Shown here: positions 31,892 to 41,800 of the stretch, one piece after another
Numbering within the stretch: the first letter of the stretch is position 1
Layout: every line of letters starts with the position of its first letter
Virus record (IMG/VR): IMGVR_UViG_3300005921_000006
Span: 1 to 64,000 of that record
DNA from: a virus
DNA length: 64,000 bases
Reading direction: 5' to 3' (one strand)
Notes under the pieces: generated by a model
What the model saw: the letters and a program-made list of their open reading frames with translations, nothing else
What the model was told of the DNA's origin: nothing
Databases searched by the model: none
Translations under genes and position numbers: made by a program

Positions 31892-32986
31892 TCAAATTGA
31901 ATCTTGATACAACGCGCTTTGCAAATAGAGGAACTTAACCATGCCAAACTGGCCCTGGAAAAGAGTGTCGTAGCTACCGCCGCCCTGGGTGATGTTCGGC
32001 ACCGTCATAATGCGCTGAATGGGAACCGTGATGTCCAGCTGCACGCGGTCATCATTGTTCACGTAGCACACCATGCGGTCGGTAGAACCGGAACCGGCTC
32101 CGAGGCACCAGCGGCAAGGGAAAATCTTCAGGTCGATACCCTGCGTCTTGCCGATATTGTTTTCCAGCAGGTAAGTCAAAATGCTGACGTTGCCCGCCGA
32201 GGAAACAATCTGGTTAGAGATCAGCGCGTACTGCGCCCAAGGAATCAGCAGGTGGTTCGCCATGCCGGTTACGTCGTAGTTGCTAGCCGCCACCGTGGTG
32301 ACCATAGCGTTATTTACGTCCGCTAAAATCTCCATCGGTGTTTTCTTCGACCACAGCGTAGACCCGCTCGCACCCAGCGCCACGGACCCGGCAGTGACGT
32401 TCGGGTTATTCACCAGCCCCGGAATAGCGGTGGTGTTAATGGGTCCGACGTAAGTGACCTGGTCCAGCGCTTTGTTCCAGCTCAGCTTCAAGCCCTTATC
32501 GTACATGTCGTCCAGCGAGCGCGGGACATTTTCCAGCTTCTTCATGTCGATAAAGTTGACCTTAAGAATATTCCCCCAGCTGAATACCGGGTAAATATCT
32601 TTGGTCAAGTTGGCCTGGATGATAGGAATATCCGTGCGGTTATTCGCCTGGATACCCAGCCCGTTCGGTCCCGACAAAGCGTAATCGACGAACAGGTTGG
32701 AAGTATTTTCCACCCACCCACCGCCGCTCTTTACGGGTACGTCGCGCATCCAGGTGACGGAGGTAAGAGGCTCACGGACTTTAGTGTCACGCTTTTCCAG
32801 CTCCGAAACCAGGAACGCCATGCCACCGCCCGTAGCGGCGTCCATGCCCTGAATATTGTTAAAGGTTTGCGGCAACATCGCCCCATCCCCCATAAAGCGC
32901 CGCCTTCCATCCAGCGCCATACGTATCGCCGCCGACGGATCGCCGTTGGGGAGATACTTCTCGAATCCTGCAAGCATTGGGTTCAT
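31892..32986 (-). CDS. Major capsid protein (DUF2184-type)
   Basis: A 364-residue protein with AAAAGGAGAAGTATAA before ATG, the strongest ribosome site of the late region. Text such as TFNNIQGMDAATGGGMAFLV, VTWMRDVPVKSGGGWVEN, DIPIIQANLTKDIYPVFSWG and IPIQRIMTVPNI-like (VPIQRIMTVPNITQGGGSYD) follows DUF2184 capsid proteins with the HK97 fold. It lies after the protease and cement genes, as expected. Confidence 0.88.
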   Translation of the reverse strand: MNPMLAGFEKYLPNGDPSAAIRMALDGRRRFMGDGAMLPQTFNNIQGMDAATGGGMAFLVSELEKRDTKVREPLTSVTWMRDVPVKSGGGWVENTSNLFVDYALSGPNGLGIQANNRTDIPIIQANLTKDIYPVFSWGNILKVNFIDMKKLENVPRSLDDMYDKGLKLSWNKALDQVTYVGPINTTAIPGLVNNPNVTAGSVALGASGSTLWSKKTPMEILADVNNAMVTTVAASNYDVTGMANHLLIPWAQYALISNQIVSSAGNVSILTYLLENNIGKTQGIDLKIFPCRWCLGAGSGSTDRMVCYVNNDDRVQLDITVPIQRIMTVPNITQGGGSYDTLFQGQFGMVKFLYLQSALYQDSI

Positions 32987-33007
32987 TTATACTTCTCCTT
33001 TTCCGGC

Positions 33008-33613
33008 TTACGCCACGTTACGGCTAGTCAAGCAAATTTCCACCGTGTTATTTACGGTGTCGAGCACGCCCGTTGCCCACTGACAGTTAGTCAGCTGCAC
33101 GGTGTTAGAGCCATCCGCTTCCGTGTTCAGGTCACCCACGGCAGTTCCCGCGCCGTTCGTAGCGGTACGGAAAAACACCGCGCCGCCCGTAGTCGGAGCC
33201 GGATTGGAACTGAAGGCTTTGTAGTTCGGCGCAGAGATATAACCCTGCGTCAGCACTTCCGCCGGGTAACCAGGAGCGTAGTAGTTTAACGGCCCCGCTC
33301 CGGGTGCACCCTGGTTCACGGTATACGTCAGGTAAGCTTTCACCTGTCGCACCGCAAACCCGGCAAACACCGCGTTTTTAATGCCCGTAGCCACGGACAT
33401 GAGGAAAGTTCCACCTCCGGCGATAAAGCCGATGGCCTGGGACCAAGTGCCGCCCGTGGCGTCGTTGTTCAATACAACGGCGTCTCCGAAGTTAATATTC
33501 GCGGTATCGGTCGATTTCACGAACTTTGACTCAATCGAGTTCGCGCTGTTATTGCGCGAAACCTGACCGGCAAAGCCCGTGTTCATCTGAGTTCCAACAG
33601 TAGTTCCTGGCAT
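33008..33613 (-). CDS. Capsid cement/decoration protein
   Basis: A 201-residue beta-rich protein with FGDAVVLNNDATGGTWSQAI and VRQVKAYLTYTVNQG, like the structural cement proteins encoded between protease and capsid genes in related phages. It would bind the outside of the expanded capsid. A strong AAAGGAGAAACAG lies before ATG. Confidence 0.72.
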   Translation of the reverse strand: MPGTTVGTQMNTGFAGQVSRNNSANSIESKFVKSTDTANINFGDAVVLNNDATGGTWSQAIGFIAGGGTFLMSVATGIKNAVFAGFAVRQVKAYLTYTVNQGAPGAGPLNYYAPGYPAEVLTQGYISAPNYKAFSSNPAPTTGGAVFFRTATNGAGTAVGDLNTEADGSNTVQLTNCQWATGVLDTVNNTVEICLTSRNVA

Positions 33614-33628
33614 CTGTTTCTCCTTTCG

Positions 33629-34342
33629 TTAGTTAACGGTAACAACCTGCCGGTGAAGCTTCTTGCAAGTTTCCTCGAACTCCGCGCCGATTTTCTTCGA
33701 CGCCACCAGCGGGTCCGCGTCCATCCCCGCACGCGGATTGTCCGCACCCTTGGCGTCGTTGATGAGCTTGTAGGCGTCTTCCGTCGAACCACCACCTTTT
33801 AAGCTCTTCATCGCCGCATTAAAGCCATCAATCGCCCGCTTGTCGCCGCTCGCCGCAATTACCGGTTTCAACGCCCGCAAGTTGGCAATGGCCGCATCCG
33901 CGCCCGGAATCGGGTTCTTGGGGCGGTCTTCCTTCGATAGCGTAGCCACGGGGATCAAGTCCGCGTCTTCCGCTTTCTTGAACATGGGGCAGGCTTCCTT
34001 GTGGGGGTCGCCCTCTTCGGCGTCACAGGTGCACTTGGCGTCTTCGGCAGCCTTGGATTCCTTCGGCTCCTCCGACTTTTTCGCCAGTTCCTCGAAGCCG
34101 TCCTTCATGGTTTTTTGCAGGCCAACGAGGGCGTCGAGTATAGCCTTATCCTGGGCCTTCTTCTCTTCTTTTTCTTTCTTTTCCTCGGCTTCCGCCTCGG
34201 CGTCCATCGTTCGTTGTTTCAATTCGAGTGCCTCCTTGTCCTTTTCTTCCTGCGTTTTAACGGTTTCGGACTCTGCGTCGCGTGCGGTGACTAGACGCAG
34301 GCCAGCATCTTTAAGACCTGCAACAAAATCCTTCCACTCCAT
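33629..34342 (-). CDS. Nested scaffold protein from internal start
   Basis: A 237-residue product predicted from an in-frame ATG at 34342 (MEWKDFVAGLKDAGLRLVTA) with AAGGAG (34356-34351) at 8-base spacing. It would give a free scaffold protein sharing the C-terminus of the protease, as in the lambda C/Nu3 arrangement. The region is helical, charged and rich in coiled coil. Use of the start is inferred from the ribosome site only. Confidence 0.55.
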   Translation of the reverse strand: MEWKDFVAGLKDAGLRLVTARDAESETVKTQEEKDKEALELKQRTMDAEAEAEEKKEKEEKKAQDKAILDALVGLQKTMKDGFEELAKKSEEPKESKAAEDAKCTCDAEEGDPHKEACPMFKKAEDADLIPVATLSKEDRPKNPIPGADAAIANLRALKPVIAASGDKRAIDGFNAAMKSLKGGGSTEDAYKLINDAKGADNPRAGMDADPLVASKKIGAEFEETCKKLHRQVVTVN

Positions 34343-34930
34343 TTTGCTGTCTCCTTCTTCTAGACCTGCGTCCAGAACTCTTAGATGTTCGCCGCCTCTT
34401 GCTTTTTGCACAACGGCAATATGGTTACCCCGTATATCCTTCATCTGAAGCCGAAGTTCTCCGTCGTCCCAGCCAGGACCTTTATAGGGAACCAGGTTAT
34501 AGGTGTACCCACCCGACAACTCCGCCATTACGTCGTCATTCACGTACTGAATAAGCTGAGAGTCCTTAAAAAATAAGTCCAAATACATCGCTTCATTGCC
34601 ATCAGGCAGCCGTTCCCCCCGCTGTACGTTTTGCACATGCCCGCAAGAGTGCTCCCGGTCGTTTTCCGCGTTCAAAAACTCCCGTGGGTGAGTACGGGTA
34701 ATTGACTTCCCTTCAAACGACGCCATGGACACTGGATCGAAAACGTCCGCCGCGTCCCGATACACGTTAACGATAGTATCCGGCGCAAGGTTATCAATCT
34801 GTAATTCACTTGCACGATATTGTTGCCAGCCAGTTCGAGTTGCGGGGATACGGCAAGCAATTAAGTAGCCCTCGGGGGTTTTAATTCTATGGGGACCAAT
34901 ACGCTCGCCGAAAAATAGCTGTTTTGCCAT
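33629..34930 (-). CDS. Prohead protease (DUF2213-type) fused to scaffold domain
   Basis: A 433-residue protein. The N-terminal protease domain (about 1-180) has TPEGYLIACRIPATRTGWQQ, ITRTHPREFLNAENDREHSC (His81), MYLDLFFKDSQLIQYVND and AELSGGYTY (Ser139), matching DUF2213. Residues about 197-433 are a charged, helical scaffold-type region (Lys/Glu/Ala-rich coiled coil at 225-300) with a Cys cluster KCTCDAEEGDPHKEACPMF. It would cleave scaffold and capsid during prohead maturation. Confidence 0.85.
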   Translation of the reverse strand: MAKQLFFGERIGPHRIKTPEGYLIACRIPATRTGWQQYRASELQIDNLAPDTIVNVYRDAADVFDPVSMASFEGKSITRTHPREFLNAENDREHSCGHVQNVQRGERLPDGNEAMYLDLFFKDSQLIQYVNDDVMAELSGGYTYNLVPYKGPGWDDGELRLQMKDIRGNHIAVVQKARGGEHLRVLDAGLEEGDSKMEWKDFVAGLKDAGLRLVTARDAESETVKTQEEKDKEALELKQRTMDAEAEAEEKKEKEEKKAQDKAILDALVGLQKTMKDGFEELAKKSEEPKESKAAEDAKCTCDAEEGDPHKEACPMFKKAEDADLIPVATLSKEDRPKNPIPGADAAIANLRALKPVIAASGDKRAIDGFNAAMKSLKGGGSTEDAYKLINDAKGADNPRAGMDADPLVASKKIGAEFEETCKKLHRQVVTVN

Positions 34931-35227
34931 CTAAGCTACTCCGCTCGCTTCCGCTTCTGCCGGACTCATTTTTGGCGTATCTTCTTTCCCACCCGGCAGC
35001 ACGGTATTCGCATTCTGCCCGCCACCCCAATTCAATACAGCGTCTTTAGCTTTTTGCATATCGTTGGTGCGATGAAACGGTTTTAGCATTTCGCCGTACT
35101 CACCGGTATCGTCTTTGGCTGTATGCAACGCTGCCGCCACACTCTGCTCGTGGGAGTGTCCGTGATTTTGCATTTCCTCGATGTTATGAGAAATTGCCTG
35201 CGGGTTATCGCCTTTTTCTAAAGGCAT
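34931..35227 (-). CDS. Small head-region protein with GEYGE motif
   Basis: A 98-residue protein. The N-terminus MPLEKGDNPQAISHNIEEMQ with HGHSHEQSVAAALHTA follows a pattern of small phage proteins (ISxNIxxMxxxGHxxxQAVAAAL). The middle holds GEYGEMLKPFHR, shared with the 28979 gene. The C-terminus is Pro/Gly-rich. It lies directly before the protease gene. Role unknown; binding to capsid or scaffold is possible. Confidence 0.65.
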   Translation of the reverse strand: MPLEKGDNPQAISHNIEEMQNHGHSHEQSVAAALHTAKDDTGEYGEMLKPFHRTNDMQKAKDAVLNWGGGQNANTVLPGGKEDTPKMSPAEAEASGVA

Positions 35228-38080
35228 TTATTGAATCCTCGCACCGTTTAACAGTTGCGCCCCGTTGCTAATAGAAGCAGCCGTTGCGCCCGAACTCGAA
35301 GTCACTGTGAAGGTCGTAGTAGCCCCGGTGCTGTTGTCGGTAACGGTAATCGTGCATGCCGCGGAGCCGGTTGTCAGCGTAGCCGTAGCCGAGGTGTTAG
35401 AAACCACGGTCGGCGTAGTCAAGCTCTCGCCCGAGCAGCCCGCGCCGCTCACGCTGAATAAGCCGCTTGGCGTCTCCTGAGTCCAAACCGTATTACCACC
35501 CGTCAATGCGATGCCAGGCGTCGTACTGATATTGCCGAAATTTGGAGAGATGGCCAGCGTTGCCGTCGCTACCGTGATTGGACTTGTGATCGAATCCGTC
35601 GTGTCCGCAATAGTGCAGGTGCCTGTACTGCCGCCAGTTGTCACCGTCACCGTCTGGCTGGTGCTGCTCGTATTCGACGTGCTCACATAGGTGCATGCCC
35701 CGCTCGCGCTGAACGCCGTGCTACCGTTCCACCCAGTACCGACGCCGGTACACGACAGATTGATGTGGCCAGAGTGGTTTGCCGGAACCGTGGAGGGGGA
35801 GCAGGTGAAAGAGGCTCCGCTGCTGGAATCAGTCTCGTACACCCGTTCATCGAACTGGCGCACGTCGGGCCACAGCATTGTTCCCGTACAAGCGCCGGGA
35901 TTCGAGGCCAGTGAGTAGGTGACCGTTGTCGTGGTCGCATAAGTCATCTGGACTTTTGCGCCCGTCGCCGTACCTGCCCCGCTTGTCGCGCAGTTGCCAC
36001 CGTTAATCTGGAAATCACCCATAAGGCGAGCATCTGTATAGATTGTGGAGATACCTGAAACGGTAAGAATCTCACACGGAGCTGGCGCGGGCGAGCAAGT
36101 TCCAGAAGAATTTGACCAACTCCCGCCTGTGATGGTGTACGAGTTCTGCTGTGTTGTATCTATCGGGAGAGTTTGCCACGCAATTGATGCTGGGTTGTCG
36201 TAACAATAACCACTAACCTCATTACCTCCCGTCACGTCAGGCCCACAAGTTGGGAAGGGAGGCGTACTTGTGGTGCCGCCGCAGACGCCCGTGGAAGCAT
36301 TAAACCCGGCGTTGCAGACCTTCCACCAAGAGAGGCCGGTGCCTCCGCTCGGAAAGAATCCCATGCTGTCCATGAAGAACGAAGCTGGAGCGGTCGTGCC
36401 GTTGCTCGGGACGGCGTTCTCGAACGGAGCAGCATTTCCTGACATACTGGTTGGGACTTCAGCCGAGTTCTTCTGGACCGAAGCATTCACGCTGTCGTAG
36501 TTCAGCCAGCGCATGAAACTGGAGGACGCAAGGGCGTCGGTGCCTTGCTTGTTTAAGATGAAAATATTTCCGTTCGAAGTCCCGGAATACGATGTACATT
36601 GGCCAGTCCCGCCCAACACGTTCGCAATAGCGTTGTCGAAGCGGTGGAAGGCGTCGACTTGAATAGCGATTCCTTTAACAAGGCCGAATGTGAAAGGAAT
36701 TGAGTCGCAGGCGTACCAGTTGCGGAACCACGTATTGACATCGCCAGTACCCCAAGTATCGTCGTCGTCCGTTCCGTCGCCTTGATTTCCTTCCAGCAGA
36801 TTGAGGGCAACTCCGGACGCTTGGCTATCGTGTTGATACGGCGCGGACGGGAATGGATTCTGGTTGTTGTTATTTCGATTGAAGTTGTAGGCGATCACGT
36901 CACCGAGTTGAGACCCTGCCCCCTCGACCAAGATGGCGAACTCTTCGATGTTGTTGAGAAATAAGTCGTCGGAACCTTCAACGGCCTGCATTGCCGAGAC
37001 GCTGGAAGTCGGAGTCGCGGGCGTCATGGTGAAAAAGTAGTTATTGAAAACCAGGTCGTTCTTCCCAAAATCTGGCCATAGAATCTGTCGATTCGCGGTC
37101 GCCCCGATGAACCGATTACCTTTGATCCAGGAGGCATATGCTGGACCTTGAATGTCAATGTTGCCGCCGCCAGAAAACACGATGGTCATGTCTTCCAGTC
37201 CGATGCCATATCCCACGTCTGATTGCTGCTGCCAGTACATCGATGCTGTGTTCGAAGTTGACCAGTTGTTAAGATAGAGGCCGGGACTGAAGCCAATGGT
37301 GTAGGAACCGCCGCCGTTGTTCGTAACCGAAGTGATATTTACATATTGAAACTGAGAAGTCTGGCCACCACCACCGGACCCTGAGCCATTTGAGTTGCAT
37401 ATCGTATTTCCGCCGCAGACGAAAAGGCCGCCGTTGTCGGAGTAAGAACCGGTCGTGCAGGTGTTGTAGCCGTTTGATGCGCTGGTACTCCCGCTGTAAC
37501 CCGTGTCGCACTGGTTGAACCATCCAATATTACCGACCGTAGGTGTCGTGCCGGAGACAGATGTCAGCGTAACCGAGGTAGTTCCAGATGCGGGGCTCGT
37601 GCTTACCGTTCCGCCTCCTTTGCCGCCACCTTGACCAAATTGCAGAGAAGCGGTCAGGGTGAGCGTTGTATTCATCGCTCCCGCGCCGCGCAGAGTGACA
37701 TATGGTGCGGTATTAAGAAATTCAGTCGTCCCAATACTGAAAGAACCGGAAGCCAAGAGCAGATAGGACCCGGAAGTATTAGCAGCAGAACAATTATTCA
37801 TCGCCGTCAGGATCGAGGCGAAGGACGTACCAGAAGCTACAGGAACGGTGATCCCGGCCTGGGCCGTCGTGCAGGCTGGTCGAGTCGGAGGCGCCCACGG
37901 GTTTGCAGTTGTCTCACCGTCTGGAAACGTGGCAGGTAGTCCAGCAGCACCCCAATCAATTGCCCGAGACGGACAAATGAGGTTCTTCCACGGCGCGGTC
38001 CCGCTCCCGAGCGTGCAGGCTTGCCCAAACCCCGCCGTAGAAAAAAAGATGGCAACGACAATAAAAATTAGTTTTCGCAT
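35228..38080 (-). CDS. Exported beta-helix protein with Ig-like C-terminal domains
   Basis: A 950-residue protein starting at ATG 38080 (MRKLIFIVVAIFFSTAGFGQ, signal peptide). Residues about 80-600 read like a right-handed parallel beta-helix (SSAANTSGSYLLLASGS-type strands, YVTLRGAGAMNTTLTLTA, GIGLEDMTIVFSGGGNIDI, WIKGNRFIGATANRQILW, DLVFNNYFF). The C-terminal 230 residues are Ig-like/BACON-like repeats with paired Cys. The style is that of soil Acidobacteriota surface proteins. Carbohydrate binding or lyase activity is possible, but no catalytic residues are evident. Confidence 0.65.
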   Translation of the reverse strand: MRKLIFIVVAIFFSTAGFGQACTLGSGTAPWKNLICPSRAIDWGAAGLPATFPDGETTANPWAPPTRPACTTAQAGITVPVASGTSFASILTAMNNCSAANTSGSYLLLASGSFSIGTTEFLNTAPYVTLRGAGAMNTTLTLTASLQFGQGGGKGGGTVSTSPASGTTSVTLTSVSGTTPTVGNIGWFNQCDTGYSGSTSASNGYNTCTTGSYSDNGGLFVCGGNTICNSNGSGSGGGGQTSQFQYVNITSVTNNGGGSYTIGFSPGLYLNNWSTSNTASMYWQQQSDVGYGIGLEDMTIVFSGGGNIDIQGPAYASWIKGNRFIGATANRQILWPDFGKNDLVFNNYFFTMTPATPTSSVSAMQAVEGSDDLFLNNIEEFAILVEGAGSQLGDVIAYNFNRNNNNQNPFPSAPYQHDSQASGVALNLLEGNQGDGTDDDDTWGTGDVNTWFRNWYACDSIPFTFGLVKGIAIQVDAFHRFDNAIANVLGGTGQCTSYSGTSNGNIFILNKQGTDALASSSFMRWLNYDSVNASVQKNSAEVPTSMSGNAAPFENAVPSNGTTAPASFFMDSMGFFPSGGTGLSWWKVCNAGFNASTGVCGGTTSTPPFPTCGPDVTGGNEVSGYCYDNPASIAWQTLPIDTTQQNSYTITGGSWSNSSGTCSPAPAPCEILTVSGISTIYTDARLMGDFQINGGNCATSGAGTATGAKVQMTYATTTTVTYSLASNPGACTGTMLWPDVRQFDERVYETDSSSGASFTCSPSTVPANHSGHINLSCTGVGTGWNGSTAFSASGACTYVSTSNTSSTSQTVTVTTGGSTGTCTIADTTDSITSPITVATATLAISPNFGNISTTPGIALTGGNTVWTQETPSGLFSVSGAGCSGESLTTPTVVSNTSATATLTTGSAACTITVTDNSTGATTTFTVTSSSGATAASISNGAQLLNGARIQ

Positions 38081-38082
38081 GG

Positions 38083-38850
38083 TCAAGAATGCAGGAAGCA
38101 CGCAATCGCAGAACCCCAATGGGAAGATGTCGTCCACGACCACGTAGGATTGACTGCCGTGGTCAATGTCGTTATCAGGTAAGCATCTGCCGGAGCCGTG
38201 CTCGACCCATCATCCACTAGAGTAAAACCACTGTTGATAGCTGGGTTGGTGGTAGCGCTACCCGTCTGCAGCGCGGTGACCACCACTTCACCGCTTGCCT
38301 GACTCAAGGAACCGCTGGACGGGCACGCTCCGGGCTGTCCTGACGTTACGAATCCGTCTTCAACGCCATTTTGTCCGTTCGTCTCTAGCGGACTTGTGGT
38401 GTTTGTTCCAGAAAAGGTCATACCGAATAAATCACCATTTGTGTTCGACTCGGTAAAAGTATGCCCGGTTCCCACGACCAGCGATCCGCCTCCAGTCTTG
38501 GCGTAGGCATAGAAAATTTGCACATCGTAAGTTGTAACTGGAGTCAGAGCGTTCCAGGCGTTGCACGGAGAGGCACAACTGGGCGAAGTCACGGCATCGC
38601 TAATCGTAACCCCCGTTGCACCCGTGACGATAGCGATTAGCAGGGTTGAGCCTGTCGTAGTCATGGAAACCACGCCGCTACCGAATCCGGGCGTATAGTC
38701 GTGCGTGACGAACGCTCCTGTTCCGCCAGTTCCGCCCGCGAACACCGTCGTCTTCGGCGGAAGCGTCGTCTTCGGCAGAATCGTCGTGCCGGCCTGCCCC
38801 CAGAGAGAGGCGCACAAGAGAAACTGGGAAAGATAGCGAATGGTTTTCAT
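38083..38850 (-). CDS. Exported beta-rich protein
   Basis: A 255-residue protein from ATG 38850 (MKTIRYLSQFLLCASLWGQ, signal peptide). Beta-sandwich-like text (GVVSMTTTGSTLLIAIVTGA, TTYDVQIFYAYAKTGGGSLV) ends WSWTTSSHWGSAIACFLHS. I recall this type as a repeated lectin-like or adhesin-like domain of soil bacteria and their phages. It is packed two bases from the beta-helix gene, so the two are probably made together. Confidence 0.6.
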   Translation of the reverse strand: MKTIRYLSQFLLCASLWGQAGTTILPKTTLPPKTTVFAGGTGGTGAFVTHDYTPGFGSGVVSMTTTGSTLLIAIVTGATGVTISDAVTSPSCASPCNAWNALTPVTTYDVQIFYAYAKTGGGSLVVGTGHTFTESNTNGDLFGMTFSGTNTTSPLETNGQNGVEDGFVTSGQPGACPSSGSLSQASGEVVVTALQTGSATTNPAINSGFTLVDDGSSTAPADAYLITTLTTAVNPTWSWTTSSHWGSAIACFLHS

Positions 38851-38851
38851 G

Positions 38852-41800
38852 TTAGTAAAGAGTACACGTTGAGCCTGCGTTGATTTGGGCATCCCCGGAT
38901 GTTCCGGCGGTGCCGTAAATGACGAACGTTCCGCTTGTCGCGCTGCCAGTAAACGACCCGGATGCCTGCCACGGATACCCGGTCGCGGTTGCAGCGGCCG
39001 CAGCTCCAGTAAGTGTGGTTACAGCCGTCGTTCCCGTATTCGTGATAGGCCCAGCGGATGTTTGAGTTCCCGCATTGGTGCTCCAGATGATTGCATTGTG
39101 GTTGCTGACAGTCGGAGACTGCGTGAACTGTGTTCCGAGAAGTAACGTGACTGCAACGCTCGCTGACTCCCACGTCCCTTGGCACTGGTATGCCCACGTC
39201 TTAGCCGTAGCCGGAAGCGTCCAGCTACAGATCGTCGTCGTCGTGTTCATGATAATGAGGGACGTGATCTTGCAGGCGTCCGCGACATTGAGCAGCGTGT
39301 TCATATTCAGAAACGGAGTTGTGCCGCCCGTCGTAATCTCAGGAGCCGTGCCGCCAAGGACCATATTCGGCCCCAGTGCGAAAGAGTTCGACGCTTGACT
39401 TGCTAACGCAAATTGCGACGTGCTGCTGGCCTGAAGGTCGATCAGTTTTGAGCCAGAACCGCTGGCCGTGTTCGTGATGTTCTCGAAGATTCCCGCGTCC
39501 ACCACGCCCGTTGTATTCCACGTCCCCGTTTCGTTGAAGAACGGGGTTGTATTCGCAGCGGCGACAGTTCCACCAGTGACTTCAAATTGCCCCGGAGCCC
39601 CCGCCGTACCAGTACCGCCCGCGCTACCGAGAGTAAATACGACGTTACCGCCGCGTCCGGTCGTACTGCCCGAAGTCGCTGCACCGCCGGTTCCTGTCGT
39701 AACGAGAAAGTCCGATCCCGCACCGCCCGTACCGGACGTAGAGCCGCCCGCGCCGCCTGCTGCACCTGCAATCGTATACGTACCAGCCGCGCCGCCCGCG
39801 CCTGTAGCCGCGCCCTGAGTTCCAGCACCAGGAGTCAATGAGAACGCGCCACCCACACCACCTGTGTTCGTGGTCGTCCCACCGTGAGCACCACCAGCAC
39901 CGAGCGTTACGTTAAACGCTCCACCAGTTCCGCCGTTACCCGTCGTGGCGCCACCAGCCGATCCAGCCCCGGTGATCAGGGTAATTGGAGCGCCGGTCAA
40001 CCCGTTGATCGAAGCTGAAGCCGCGCCTCCCGCAGCCGCCGCGCTAATGTTAAGCACCGCTGGAGCATTTGTAGCCGCCGGCCCCGCCGCGCCCTGCGTG
40101 ATTTGCAGCGGGATTGACGTTGAAGTGGTCAGAGTAGAGATTTGCGCCTCTACGTCCGTTGTCCCCGTCGCTGCAGTCGTTTCTCCGACCGTGAATGCCG
40201 CTTGCGAGTTTGTTGTCTGCGCGAAATTCAGAGTGACTGGAAGGTTCCCAAGAACGCTCGCGGCTCCAAGCGCGCAACTCCAATCTGTCGTGACGTTGAT
40301 AATATCTGCGCACGATCTGGTCGAGTTACCGTATAAACCGGAAGTCGCTGAGACCCCTGTATAGGCCGTGCCATTAGCGAATACGACGCCACCTCCAGTT
40401 CCGGTCGTGGGCGTAGGGGCGCTCGCCCCAAACGTCATCTCGCCAGTTGGCAGAATCTGAGCCACGACGGTTTGCCCTGAAAGAACACCGGAAGAATAAC
40501 TGCCGCCAGTGCCCCATTGCGTTAGCGCGGCCTGAGTCGTTGCGCCGTTAATGTTCTCGGTAACCTGCCCAGTCGACGTTCCTGGGGTCGTTACTCCGAG
40601 CGCGAATGGCGTATTGTTGTTACTTGAATCCGTGTTCTGAATCACGATCGGCGTGGAAAGGTTCGCCGTCACTGTGCCTGTGAGTTGCGTTCCCCCAACC
40701 ACGGCGGGAAGCTTTACCGACGCCGCACCAGTCGCTGCGCTTGCATCGAAGAGGCCAGCCGCTGCCGCTGTCAGTGTCGTCGCTGAAGCCGTCCAATCCG
40801 TGACGCACCCGAAAGCTCCAGCATTGTCGTATTGCAGCGAGTTCGCCGTCGTCGTGCACGGCGTTCCGCCGCCGCTAGCCGCGATTGTCACACCATTGGT
40901 TGCCGGCGTCAGTGTGATATTCGTTCCAGCAACCAGTGGCGGTGTGCCCCAGAAATTCCCGCTACTGTCAGCCGTGAAATAAATTGGCTGGTCTTTAATG
41001 AGCACCGGAATCGAAGTCGCTCCGTTGAAATTCTTCGAGTTGAGTGAGACCGTCGCGGTTGTCGTACCGACCGAAACCACGCCGCCAGTGTAGCCCGCCA
41101 CCGCGCTGCCATTGAATGTGTACGCGCAGGCCGATGTGCAGTTCATTACGATCAAACTGCCTGAGTCGGCAGTTGAGTTCCCGGTGTAGGCTCCCGTCTC
41201 CGTCAACTCCCCGGTGATCAGTTCGCCAGCGAATGTCTTAGCCCCAGTGAATGTCAGAGCGTTTGCCGCCGCGTCGACACTACCGTAATCCGTGGTCCCA
41301 TTGATCAGGTCGAGCGCGTGGTTTGTCGAGTTACAGTAGAGGCCATCGACCGTGGACACCCCTGTGAACGCCGTGCCTTCGGCGCACGCCATTCCGCCAC
41401 CGGTTCCAAGTGTCGGAGTCGGCGCACCCGCACCAAATAATCCTTCTCCCGTATTGCTGAAGTTTACTTCGGTCACGCCATTGTTGTTGAAATTAGCAAG
41501 CCCTGCAGATGTGCCGGAAGGATTGTTTACAATCAATCCCACCTGAGTCGTAGAAGTAGGCGAAATTGTCGCTCCTTCCGTAAACGCCCACACTACTCCA
41601 TTGTCCGTAGCGTGACCCGTACCCGGAGCTGTGCCCGCCCCACCCCATAGTATGGGGGCGTTCGCCGTACCTGCGCCTGAAGAAGACTCCTGCGTCGTAG
41701 AACTAAAATAGGGTATTCCACCCGACGTCACCGTGCCCGACACCGTAAGCGGAAAGGAACCACCGCCCACAGTTACAAAACTACAAGATGAAATATTACT

